Source of the DNA: Hyphomicrobiales bacterium
Lineage (GTDB): Bacteria > Pseudomonadota > Alphaproteobacteria > Rhizobiales > Rhizobiaceae
Reading direction: 5' to 3'
Length of the DNA: 64,000 bases
NCBI GenBank assembly: GCA_900472175.1
Contig: UCHD01000010.1
Span: 117,802-181,801, forward strand
In this document: piece by piece, positions 17,865 through 25,800 of the stretch
Layout of the letters: each line of letters starts with the position of its first letter
How positions within the stretch are numbered: position 1 is the stretch's first letter
Position numbers and translations under genes: made by a program
The notes under the pieces: model-generated
What the model saw: only the letters and a program-made list of their open reading frames with translations
Told to the model about the DNA's origin: nothing
The model's database searches: none

Positions 17865-20800
17865 ATGAACGGATCGCGATCAAACACTCCACGTCCCGGC
17901 GCCCAGTCCTATGGCGACAGGTCGTCTCTCGACGCGCTGAACCGCACGATCGAGGGCCTGGAAGCGCGCATCGAAGGGTTGATGGGAACGGCTGGGCGTG
18001 ATCAGCGGGGCCGTGTCCCCGCTGAGCGCGATGGGCCGGTGGCTGTTCCCGATCCGATTACCGAGATCATGCAACGGCAGCGCACACTGACTGCAACGCG
18101 GGAGCGTGAACCCGTTCGTGAACGTGAACCCGTGCGGGAGCGGGACACGATCAGGGAGCGTGGACAATCGCGCCCGGACGTACGCGCCTATGATGAGCGC
18201 AGCGTTCCTGCATATCAGGCGCCGGCCTTGCCGACCCGTCGCGAGCTGCCGGTTGCCCCGCCGCTCAGCGAGCAACTGCGCAGCGAGGCCTATCGCAGCG
18301 ACCCCTTCCGCCGTGAAGCGCTCAGCCAGGAACCACAGCGCTGGCAGAGCCCGCGCCAGGAAACCATCGCCCGGCAGCCCGCAGCGCGGCCGGAGCCTGT
18401 TCGCAGCGAGCCGTTGCGCTCGGAACAGTATCGTAGCGAACCGCAGCGCCCGGATCCGGCCATGGCCGAGATTGCCCAGGCGCTGGTCGGCCTGCGCCAG
18501 GAATTGAAGAAGGATATCGCCGACGGACTGTCGCGCGAGATGACGACGCTGCGCGCCGAAATCCGCGGCATCACCGCAGATGCGGCCCAGGACCAGACAA
18601 TGGCGGAGGATATCCGCGGTGATCTGCAGCGCCTGTCCGACAGCATCAACCAGCTCGGCCGCCAGGCTTCTCCGTCGCAGGCCGACGCGCTGAAGGTCGA
18701 GTTCGACGAACTGCGCGTGATGATCGACGGTCTTGCCCGGGAAGACAGCGTACACCGCATGGAAGCGCGCTGGACCGGTGTCGAAGACCGGATGAATGCG
18801 TTTGACTCCAACCGTGACGATGAACTGGTGGCGCTCGCCTACCGGCTCGATGAGATCAAGTCGCAGATCGGTTCGATGAACAGCAGTCCCGCCATTCACG
18901 CGCTGGAAGACAAGCTGGTTTCGGTGGCGCAGGCGATCGAGATGATCGGCCGCCACATGCAGCCGGACGACCGCCAGATGGCATCGCAATTTGCCGATCT
19001 CGACGCACGCCTCGATGAGATCAGTCGCGCCATCGTTGCCAGCGGCCGCGCTAACGGCCCAGACAGTGCCGGCGTGACCCGCGTCGAAGGCCGCCTTGCC
19101 GACCTTTCGCGCCAGATCGACAGCCTGCAGCGCCCGAGCGACAACGGCGTCGGTTCGCGCATCGAGGCCCTGGCTGCCCGGGTCGAGGAACTGGCCAACG
19201 AAGAAGCCGCCGTTCGTCTCGAAGAGCGCCTCGAACAGTTGTCGCAGATGCTGGAGCGCACGCAGAAGGCTGCCGCCCAGCCGGACCTGACGGGATATCT
19301 CGCCGATATCTCCCGCAAGATCGATGCGCTCGACCAAGGTTCGGTCAATGATGCGCTGGCCGAGCGTCTCGACGATCTCGCCCGCCGGATCGACCAGCTG
19401 GACATGCCGGCGACGTCCTATATGGGCGATGCCCGTTTCGACCGGCTCGAGGGCCGGTTGTCGGATATCGCCACGCGTCTTGAGGAAACCCAGGCGGCGC
19501 CGTTTGACGACAGCGAAATCCTGCGCAGCCTGCAGGACCAGATCGCCAACCTGTCGAGCCTTGTCAGCCAGCCGCGCGACATGGCGCCGGCTGCTGTTCC
19601 TGCCGAGTTCGAAGGCCGGATGAGCGCGCTTGAGGATTATCTCGCGACCAGCGACGAATATATCATCGAGGCAGCCCGCCAGGCGGCTGAAGCGGTGATG
19701 GAAGCCTACTCGAAGAACGGCGTTGGGCAATCGGCTTCAGGCGGAACGGACATGGCCGCGATCTCGGCGCTTGCTGACGATCTCAAGGTTCTGGAAGACA
19801 TGAGCCGCTCGAGCGAGGAGCGCACGGCGCGCACGTTCGAAGCGCTGCACGAAACCCTCGTGCACATCGCCGAAAAGCTGGAACGGCTGGAAGAGCGTGG
19901 TCAGGAACAGGACGCACCGCGCGCCTTCGGGACGCGGGACGCTCAGCCGCATATGCCCAGAGCCGAGCAACCGGTTTTCGAGACGCAGGACGATCCCTTC
20001 GCCGAAGCTGATTTTGGACGCCGTTACGAAGACCTGAAGCGCGACATGCACGGGTTTGCCGACGAGGCCGAGCCTGCCAACCCATCGCGTGAGGAGGTGG
20101 CCGAAGCGGTAGCCGTCGTCACCGAGCAGGCGGCGGTGCACCAGAGCGATATCAAGACAGCGCCGGTGGTCACCACCAAGCCCAGCCTGCTCGCCGGGCT
20201 GACCAAGCGTTTTACCGGTAAGCGTACGGAGCCCCTTCTTGCAGTCGAGCGTCAGGTCATCGACCCGACGCCGTCGATCGATGCGGCTGACGCGATCGAG
20301 CCCGATGTGGCCAACCAGCTGCTGGAGCCGGGTTCCGGTGTTCCTGATGTGAAGAAAATCCTCGAGCGGGTTCGCGCCGGCCAGACCGGCCGCAATGCAC
20401 CGCCGAGCGAAACGGACAAGGCGGATTTCATTGCGGCTGCGCGCCGCGCCGCCCAACAGGCCGCCGAAGAAGTCGACACCATCAACCGCGGCAAGGGCGG
20501 CGCCAGTGCCTCGCCGATCGGTGGTGCTTTGTCGCGTCATCGCCGTCCGATCCTGATGGCGGTCGGCGCCGTGCTCTTGGCGATCATGTCCTATCCGCTG
20601 GTCAATACGCTGATCCGGGGTGAACAGGCACCGGTCGAGGCACCTGTGGCTGCCATCGAGCAGAAGGTTGAAACGCCGGTTGCCGCCGAAACACCGGTCG
20701 CCGCGAATGTGGCGCCTGCGACGGAAGCCGCGGATAACGATGTCGAGCCGCTCAGCACGTTGCAGCCGCAGCCCGAAGATCAGACGTCCGGGGAGACATC

Positions 20801-21866
20801 GGGCCACGTTCAGCAAATGATGCCGCCGGAAACGTCGGCTTCCGAGACCGTGCAGCCGGACGCGAAATTGCCGGACGCTGCGCAGCCCATGCCGGAAACC
20901 GGAACCGTCAATGCCCGGATGCTATCGCCGGTCATCGAAGGCTCTGCGCCGGAAACCGCAAAGGACGAGGCCAGCACGGCGGCTACCCAGCCTGCCGCAG
21001 GCGAAGCCGCTCTGACCGTTCCCGCCGATATCAAGCCGGAGGCACTGGCCGAAGCTGCCCGCAAGGGCGACCCGCTGGCCCTGTTCGAAATCGGTGCCGT
21101 CTATACCGAAGGCCGTGGCATCAAGGCAGATCTCGCCCAGGCGGCGAAATGGTATCAGCGCGCTGCCGATGCCGGTGTCACGCCTGCGCAGTACCGGCTG
21201 GCGAGCCTCTACGAAAAGGGGACCGGCGTTGGCCGCGACCTGACGAAGGCGCGCGCGCTCTATCTACAGGCTGCCGAAAAGGGCAATGCCAGCGCCATGC
21301 ACAATCTGGCCGTCATGCTGGCAAGTGGCGGCGGCGCCGCTCCGGATTTCACCGGTGCCGGTAAGTGGTTTTCCATGGCTGCCGACCGGGGTATCCGTGA
21401 CAGCCAGTTCAACCTCGCCATCCTCTATGCCCGCGGCAACGGGGTAAGCCAGGATCTCGAAGAATCCTACAAGTGGTTTTCGATCGCCGCCCGTGACGGC
21501 GATGCCGATGCCGGGCAGAAGCGCGATGAAGTCGGCAAGGCTTTGAAGCCCGACCAGCTGAAAAGCGCCAAGGCGAAATTCGATGCCTGGAAACAGACAC
21601 CGCTCGAGCCCAGCGCCAATTCGGTCGACGTCCCGGATACCTGGGTCGGCAAGGGTACCAAGACCGCATCGGTCGACATGAAGAAGGCGCTGCGCAACAT
21701 CCAGGCGATCCTCAACAATAACGGCTTCGACGCCGGCAAGCCGGATGGCGAGATGGGCCAGAAGACCATTTCCGCGATCAAGGCCTTCCAGAAATCGATC
21801 AACCAGGAGCCGACCGGGCAGATCACCGATGCGCTGGTCAAGGAACTGCTGAAGCGGAACGGCTAA
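17865..21866 (+). CDS. podJ: PodJ-type polar localization factor (coiled coil, TM, Sel1 repeats, peptidoglycan-binding)
   Basis: 1333 residues. Residues 1-200 are a disordered Arg/Glu/Pro-rich region with repeated REPVRER units. About 200-640 is a long coiled coil with many RLEGRL/RIDQLD-type heptads. One membrane helix sits at about 894-913 after a basic RHRRP. A periplasmic Pro/Glu/Ala linker follows, then four Sel1 repeats at about 1054-1227 (AKWYQRAADAG, ARALYLQAAEKG) and a PG_binding_1 domain at about 1271-1333. This is the PodJ layout. In Caulobacter and Agrobacterium PodJ marks a pole and recruits cell-cycle and division factors. The gene is monocistronic and divergent from the fad operon. 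Confidence 0.87.
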   Translation: MNGSRSNTPRPGAQSYGDRSSLDALNRTIEGLEARIEGLMGTAGRDQRGRVPAERDGPVAVPDPITEIMQRQRTLTATREREPVREREPVRERDTIRERGQSRPDVRAYDERSVPAYQAPALPTRRELPVAPPLSEQLRSEAYRSDPFRREALSQEPQRWQSPRQETIARQPAARPEPVRSEPLRSEQYRSEPQRPDPAMAEIAQALVGLRQELKKDIADGLSREMTTLRAEIRGITADAAQDQTMAEDIRGDLQRLSDSINQLGRQASPSQADALKVEFDELRVMIDGLAREDSVHRMEARWTGVEDRMNAFDSNRDDELVALAYRLDEIKSQIGSMNSSPAIHALEDKLVSVAQAIEMIGRHMQPDDRQMASQFADLDARLDEISRAIVASGRANGPDSAGVTRVEGRLADLSRQIDSLQRPSDNGVGSRIEALAARVEELANEEAAVRLEERLEQLSQMLERTQKAAAQPDLTGYLADISRKIDALDQGSVNDALAERLDDLARRIDQLDMPATSYMGDARFDRLEGRLSDIATRLEETQAAPFDDSEILRSLQDQIANLSSLVSQPRDMAPAAVPAEFEGRMSALEDYLATSDEYIIEAARQAAEAVMEAYSKNGVGQSASGGTDMAAISALADDLKVLEDMSRSSEERTARTFEALHETLVHIAEKLERLEERGQEQDAPRAFGTRDAQPHMPRAEQPVFETQDDPFAEADFGRRYEDLKRDMHGFADEAEPANPSREEVAEAVAVVTEQAAVHQSDIKTAPVVTTKPSLLAGLTKRFTGKRTEPLLAVERQVIDPTPSIDAADAIEPDVANQLLEPGSGVPDVKKILERVRAGQTGRNAPPSETDKADFIAAARRAAQQAAEEVDTINRGKGGASASPIGGALSRHRRPILMAVGAVLLAIMSYPLVNTLIRGEQAPVEAPVAAIEQKVETPVAAETPVAANVAPATEAADNDVEPLSTLQPQPEDQTSGETSGHVQQMMPPETSASETVQPDAKLPDAAQPMPETGTVNARMLSPVIEGSAPETAKDEASTAATQPAAGEAALTVPADIKPEALAEAARKGDPLALFEIGAVYTEGRGIKADLAQAAKWYQRAADAGVTPAQYRLASLYEKGTGVGRDLTKARALYLQAAEKGNASAMHNLAVMLASGGGAAPDFTGAGKWFSMAADRGIRDSQFNLAILYARGNGVSQDLEESYKWFSIAARDGDADAGQKRDEVGKALKPDQLKSAKAKFDAWKQTPLEPSANSVDVPDTWVGKGTKTASVDMKKALRNIQAILNNNGFDAGKPDGEMGQKTISAIKAFQKSINQEPTGQITDALVKELLKRNG

Positions 21867-22168
21867 GACATCCTGTGCCTATTCGGGCACAGGCGTGCGA
21901 TTTGGCCAGACGTGCCTGCAAACGGCGCCTGCGGCCGCAATAATGCCGCAGACCGGCGGGACACAGAAGCGTGCTTCGGGTTAGGGTTAAAGCCTGCAAA
22001 AGGTTGACAGGCCTGACCCCGGGGCGCATGACGGAACGACGTTGAATTCGCGATTTTAACAATTGGTTTTCAAGACTGTTCCATTCCTTATCTCCCGTGG
22101 TGAATCACTTGCCACTTTGATGTTTTCCGCCCGCCTTGCGGGCTATTGGCATATTTAGAGGTCTGGCC
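21867..22168. other. 302-base spacer between podJ and the TSUP operon
   Basis: Contains the podJ hairpin (21872-21893), a second small hairpin CCCGC-CTT-GCGGG near 22130, and presumably the promoter of the downstream operon. No small gene with a credible start and composition is visible. Confidence 0.5.
21872..21893 (+). terminator. Hairpin after podJ, terminator without clear U-tract
   Basis: CCTGTGCC (21872-21879) pairs perfectly with GGCACAGG (21886-21893), five bases past the stop. The sequence after it is not T-rich, so it may act with Rho or in mRNA stability. Confidence 0.45.
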
Positions 22169-23095
22169 GTGACGGTGTATCTGCCCATCGCAGAGTTGTC
22201 GGTGAACATTTTCATCATTCTCGGAATGGGCGCGGCCGTCGGCTTCCTGTCCGGCATGTTCGGTGTCGGCGGTGGCTTCCTGATTACGCCGCTGTTGATC
22301 TTCTACAATATCCCGCCAGTCGTTGCCGTCGCCACCGGTGCAAACCAGGTCGTTGCCTCCTCGATTTCGGGCGCCATCACCCATTTCCGGCGCGGCACGA
22401 TCGATATCAAGCTCGGAACCGTGCTGCTCTGCGGCGGCCTGGCGGGCGCGACGGTCGGTATCTGGATATTTGCGTTGCTGCGCCGCATCGGCCAGCTCGA
22501 CCTGGTGATTTCGCTCGCCTATGTGCTTTTGCTCGGAACCGTCGGCTCGTTGATGCTGTGGGAAAGCATCAACGCGCTGCGCCGCGCTGCCAAGAATGAA
22601 ACCGTGACGCTGAAGCGGCCGGGCCACCACAATTGGGTCCACCGCCTGCCGCTGAAGATGCGGTTCAAGAAGTCGAAGATCTATCTGAGCGTCATCCCGA
22701 TCGCCGTGCTGGGCTTCTGCATTGGCATTCTGACATCGGTGATGGGCGTCGGCGGCGGCTTCATCATGGTGCCGGCGATGATCTACCTGCTGCGCATCCC
22801 GACCAATGTCGTCGTCGGCACCTCGCTGTTCCAGATCATCTTCGTGTCGGCCTATACCGTCATCGTCCAGGCATCGGCCAACTATACCGTCGATATCGTG
22901 CTGGCCTTCGTCCTGATGATCGCCGGCGTCATCGGCGCGCAATATGGCGTACGGGTCGGGCAGAGGTTGCGCGGCGAGCAGTTGCGGGCGCTTTTGGCGC
23001 TTTTGGTTCTCGCCGTCGGCATCCGGCTTGCCATCGAACTGGTGATCCCGCCAAAGGAAGTCTATTCGATCGTCTCCGCGGGGCTCGGCTTCTGA
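22169..23095 (+). CDS. TSUP family (TauE/SafE) anion exporter/importer
   Basis: 308 residues from GTG 22169, preceded by TAGAGGT. The frame is open from 22136 but the upstream codons look non-coding. About eight membrane helices are present. The duplicated family signature appears as GMFGVGGGFLITPLL near residue 31 and SVMGVGGGFIMVPAM in the second half. A basic cytoplasmic loop (about 140-170) lies between the halves. TSUP proteins move sulfite, sulfonates or other organic anions; the substrate is not identifiable here. Its stop overlaps the start of the TIGR02186 gene by one base, a pairing that recurs in rhizobia. Confidence 0.88.
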   Translation: MTVYLPIAELSVNIFIILGMGAAVGFLSGMFGVGGGFLITPLLIFYNIPPVVAVATGANQVVASSISGAITHFRRGTIDIKLGTVLLCGGLAGATVGIWIFALLRRIGQLDLVISLAYVLLLGTVGSLMLWESINALRRAAKNETVTLKRPGHHNWVHRLPLKMRFKKSKIYLSVIPIAVLGFCIGILTSVMGVGGGFIMVPAMIYLLRIPTNVVVGTSLFQIIFVSAYTVIVQASANYTVDIVLAFVLMIAGVIGAQYGVRVGQRLRGEQLRALLALLVLAVGIRLAIELVIPPKEVYSIVSAGLGF

Positions 23096-23883
23096 TGCGG
23101 ACGTTTTCCCGATACCTCCTTGCCGGTCTGCTGTTTGCCGCGCCGCTTGTCGCGCAGGCGGAACCGATCGACTTTACCGAAAAACTGGATATCGGCATCT
23201 CCACGGACGAGATCGCCATCACTTCGGATTTTCGCGGTGCTGATCTGACCATCTTCGGCGCCATCGACGGTGCCGATCCGGGGCTCCTGGCGCAGGGCAA
23301 ATACAATATTGTCGTGGCGCTGGAAGGACCGAAGGAAAACACTACGGTGCGCAAGAAAGAGCGCGTCTTCGGCATCTGGATCAACACCAATTCGATGACC
23401 TTCGAAAAGGTGCCTGAATCCTATTCCCTATCGAGCACGCGCGACATCGAGACGATCGCGCCGCCCGGCGACATGAACAATATGGGCATCGGCGTCGATC
23501 ACATGCCGCTGACGCCGATCGGCTTTATCGGTGATGGCAGCAACCTCACCGAATTCCGCGATGCCTTCCGGCGGCTGCGGGAAACCACCGGCATCTACCA
23601 GCGCGACCCCGGCGGCGTGCAGTTCATCAGCTCGAGCCTCTTCAAGGCCTCGCTACGGCTGCCGGCCGACGTGCCGAACGGATCGCATATCGTGCGCGCC
23701 TACCTGTTCCGCGACGGTCTTTTTGTTGCCGCCAAGGCGCTGGAACTGCGGGTCGTCAAGACCGGCCTGGAGCAGGCGATAACCACCGCCGCCCATCAGC
23801 AGCCGTTCCTCTATGGTCTGGTGGCCGTGCTTCTGGCTGTCGTCACCGGCTGGCTGGCCAGCATCGTCTTCCGCAGGGACTGA
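23095..23883 (+). CDS. TIGR02186 family membrane-anchored periplasmic protein
   Basis: 262 residues from ATG 23095, overlapping the TSUP stop (TGATG). An N-terminal signal peptide (MRTFSRYLLAGLLFAAPL, cut after AQA) leads a beta-rich periplasmic body with ITSDFRGADLTIFGAIDG and VRKKERVFGIWINTNS. A single C-terminal helix (about 238-258) followed by RRD anchors it. The family has no proven biochemistry. Its constant coupling to TSUP transporters suggests an accessory subunit for anion transport (inference). Confidence 0.85.
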   Translation: MRTFSRYLLAGLLFAAPLVAQAEPIDFTEKLDIGISTDEIAITSDFRGADLTIFGAIDGADPGLLAQGKYNIVVALEGPKENTTVRKKERVFGIWINTNSMTFEKVPESYSLSSTRDIETIAPPGDMNNMGIGVDHMPLTPIGFIGDGSNLTEFRDAFRRLRETTGIYQRDPGGVQFISSSLFKASLRLPADVPNGSHIVRAYLFRDGLFVAAKALELRVVKTGLEQAITTAAHQQPFLYGLVAVLLAVVTGWLASIVFRRD

Positions 23884-23949
23884 CCGGATCCCGCTTTGCC
23901 TTGCCGGCAAAACAGGCTATTTGCGACCGAAACATCAGGAGACTGAGCC

Positions 23950-24186
23950 ATGAAGCCGATTTTCGTCCAGCTGCAATGCGCCCCCGGCAAGACCTACGAG
24001 GTTGCCGACGTGATCTACAAGAAGGAAATCGTCTCGGAGATGTATTCCACCAGCGGCGACTATGACCTGCTGATCAAGGTCTATGTCGATGAAGAGCAGG
24101 ATATCGGCAAGTTCATCAACGACAACATCGCCACCGTGCCGGGCATCAACCGGTCGCTGACGACGCTGACATTCAACGCGTTCTAG
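23950..24186 (+). CDS. Stand-alone Lrp/AsnC ligand-binding (RAM) domain protein
   Basis: 78 residues with the alpha-beta sandwich of the Lrp effector domain: a start strand FVQLQCAPGK, the conserved YSTSGDYDLLIKVYV, and the final strand RSLTTLTFNAF. The DNA-binding half of Lrp is absent, and no HTH is encoded upstream in any frame. Such RAM-only proteins form multimers and may bind amino acids or mix with full Lrp proteins. AGGAGACTGAGCC precedes the ATG. Monocistronic as far as can be seen. Confidence 0.88.
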   Translation: MKPIFVQLQCAPGKTYEVADVIYKKEIVSEMYSTSGDYDLLIKVYVDEEQDIGKFINDNIATVPGINRSLTTLTFNAF

Positions 24187-24288
24187 CCGGCCTGGCAGGG
24201 CTGCACCGGCAGATCTTTGCCGCGCGGCGGCGTCGCCACCCAGTAGATCAGAGCCACCAAGCTGACGGCGCCGCCCAGGACGCAGACC
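24183..24288 (-). pseudogene. C-terminal remnant of a small membrane protein
   Basis: 34 codons read VCVLGGAVSLVALIYW, then VATPPRGKDLPVQPCQAG and a stop. This is a natural membrane helix with a charged tail, but an in-frame TAG directly precedes it and no start codon is available. It appears to be a gene that has lost its 5' part. The stop overlaps the end of the RAM-domain gene on the other strand. Confidence 0.4.
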
Positions 24289-24471
24289 TATGATCCGGTT
24301 GCCCAAAACCCGGTGGAAAAACTGGAACTGCGTTCGGCGGGTGGAAAGGTAGTTGGGTGGAGCGATACCCGGTTCGGGAAGCTGCGACGCTCGCTTTCTA
24401 GCGCTGCCCTGAAGACTGATTGTGCTTTGCAATCTGTTTGACTAATATCGGTCCGCTCGGAGGAGATTGAT

Positions 24472-25035
24472 ATGGGCAAGGTCATTGTCTGGAATCTCGT
24501 CACCCTCGACGGCTTTTTCGAAGGGGTGAAGAAATGGGATCTCGATTTTCACATGCAGGCCTGGGGGCCGGAACTCGAGGCGCTGAGCAGGGAGTTCGGC
24601 AAGAAAGCCGAAGCGTTGGTCTTTGGCCGGGTGACCTATGAGGGCATGAAGGCCTATTGGACGACCACAGACGATGACACCGAGGTCAAGGCCTACATGA
24701 ACGCGCTTCCGAAGATCGTCGCTTCGCACACGCTGGAGAAGCCGGACTGGAACAACACCCGCATCGTCAAGGACATTGCCGGCGAACTCGTGCGACTGAA
24801 GCAGGCCACGGACAAGGATATCTACATTTTCGGCAGTGCCGACCTCGTCGCCTCGCTTTTGCAAAGCGATGTGATCGACGAGATCATGCTGTGCGTCGTA
24901 CCGTTTTTGCTCGGCAAAGGAACGCCGCTGTTCAAACCTGCAGACCAACGCAAGCCGCTCAAACTGCTGGAATCCCGGCCGCTGGCATCGGGTGGGATTA
25001 TTCTGCGCTATGAGACGGAGAAAACGGCGCCCTAG
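24472..25035 (+). CDS. Dihydrofolate reductase family protein (RibD C-terminal-like)
   Basis: 187 residues. CGGAGGAGATTGAT is a strong ribosome site. It begins KVIVWNLVTLDGFFEG, the signature of the RibD-C/DHFR-like fold, and continues with LVFGRVTYEGMKAYW, KIVASHTLEKPDW, IYIFGSADLVASLL and IDEIMLCVVPFLLGKGTPLF. These are the NADPH-binding positions. Substrate unknown. True DHFR activity is unlikely, because this family only resembles FolA in fold. It is convergent with the pdeM gene, overlapping it by four bases at the stops. Confidence 0.85.
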   Translation: MGKVIVWNLVTLDGFFEGVKKWDLDFHMQAWGPELEALSREFGKKAEALVFGRVTYEGMKAYWTTTDDDTEVKAYMNALPKIVASHTLEKPDWNNTRIVKDIAGELVRLKQATDKDIYIFGSADLVASLLQSDVIDEIMLCVVPFLLGKGTPLFKPADQRKPLKLLESRPLASGGIILRYETEKTAP

Positions 25036-25757
25036 CCCAGCAAATTGGCAAACCGCACCGAATAAATCCGGTCGCGACCCAGCATGTGGGCGACGAGGGT
25101 CTGGTGGTCGAAGAGGCCGCGCATGGCCTGATGACGGAGATCAAGGCCGCCGGTGGTGACGCCGAAGGCGGGCATGATCAGGCGGCGGCCATCGGTGGCA
25201 AAGCAGGCGCGGCGCATGTATTTTTCGCGCCGCCGTACGGTGGCCGACGGATGCAGATGGCCGGCGATTTCGCCTGCTGTCGCGTTGAGCGCCGGCTCGT
25301 GGCGGAAGATCAGGCCGGAATGGGTGAGCTCATCCATCGATGCGCCGGGCAGGGCGGTGGCGCCGTCGGGATCGTGGTTGCCGTTGATCCAGACCCATTC
25401 GCGGCCGCGCGCCATGGTTTCGATCATGCTGCGAAACTGCTCGGGCATCAGGGCCGAGCCGACCCGGTCGTGAAAATTATCGCCGAGGCTGATGACAGTT
25501 TTCGGATTGTGCCGCGAGATCACCGCGTCGAGGATGCGCAGCGTTGCCAGCGTATCATAGGGTGGCAGCATCATGCCGCGGCGGGCAAAGGCCGAGCCCT
25601 TTTCCAGATGCAGGTCGGAGACGACGAGAATGTCGAGATCGGGTAGATAGAGCCCGCCGAGCGGATCGCAGATGCCGATCACGCCGTTGACGACGATGCG
25701 CGCCGATAATGCCGGATTGTCCGGAAGGGCAGAGATGGCATGGGCGATGCGGTGCAT
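25032..25757 (-). CDS. pdeM: Ligase-associated DNA damage response metallophosphoesterase PdeM
   Basis: 241 residues with the five phosphoesterase motifs: SDLHLEKG, SLGDNFHD, NGNHD, the HEP segment, and GHLHPSA. The order and the Mn2+-binding residues fit the Mre11-like family usually linked to a DEXH helicase, an exonuclease and an ATP-dependent ligase. Here it lies 43 bases after the helicase gene on the same strand, so the two form an operon. The ligase and exonuclease partners are not in the window. Predicted role: endonuclease in repair of strand breaks (family knowledge). Confidence 0.88.
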   Translation of the reverse strand: MHRIAHAISALPDNPALSARIVVNGVIGICDPLGGLYLPDLDILVVSDLHLEKGSAFARRGMMLPPYDTLATLRILDAVISRHNPKTVISLGDNFHDRVGSALMPEQFRSMIETMARGREWVWINGNHDPDGATALPGASMDELTHSGLIFRHEPALNATAGEIAGHLHPSATVRRREKYMRRACFATDGRRLIMPAFGVTTGGLDLRHQAMRGLFDHQTLVAHMLGRDRIYSVRFANLLG

Positions 25758-25800
25758 TGGGTTTCCGGCGCGGCGTTGTTTTTCAGTGTCTGGTCAAGCT

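Noticed and set aside
17880..19730. 616-codon minus-strand open frame opposite podJ
   Set aside because: Shadow of the regular coiled-coil coding sequence; no family features.
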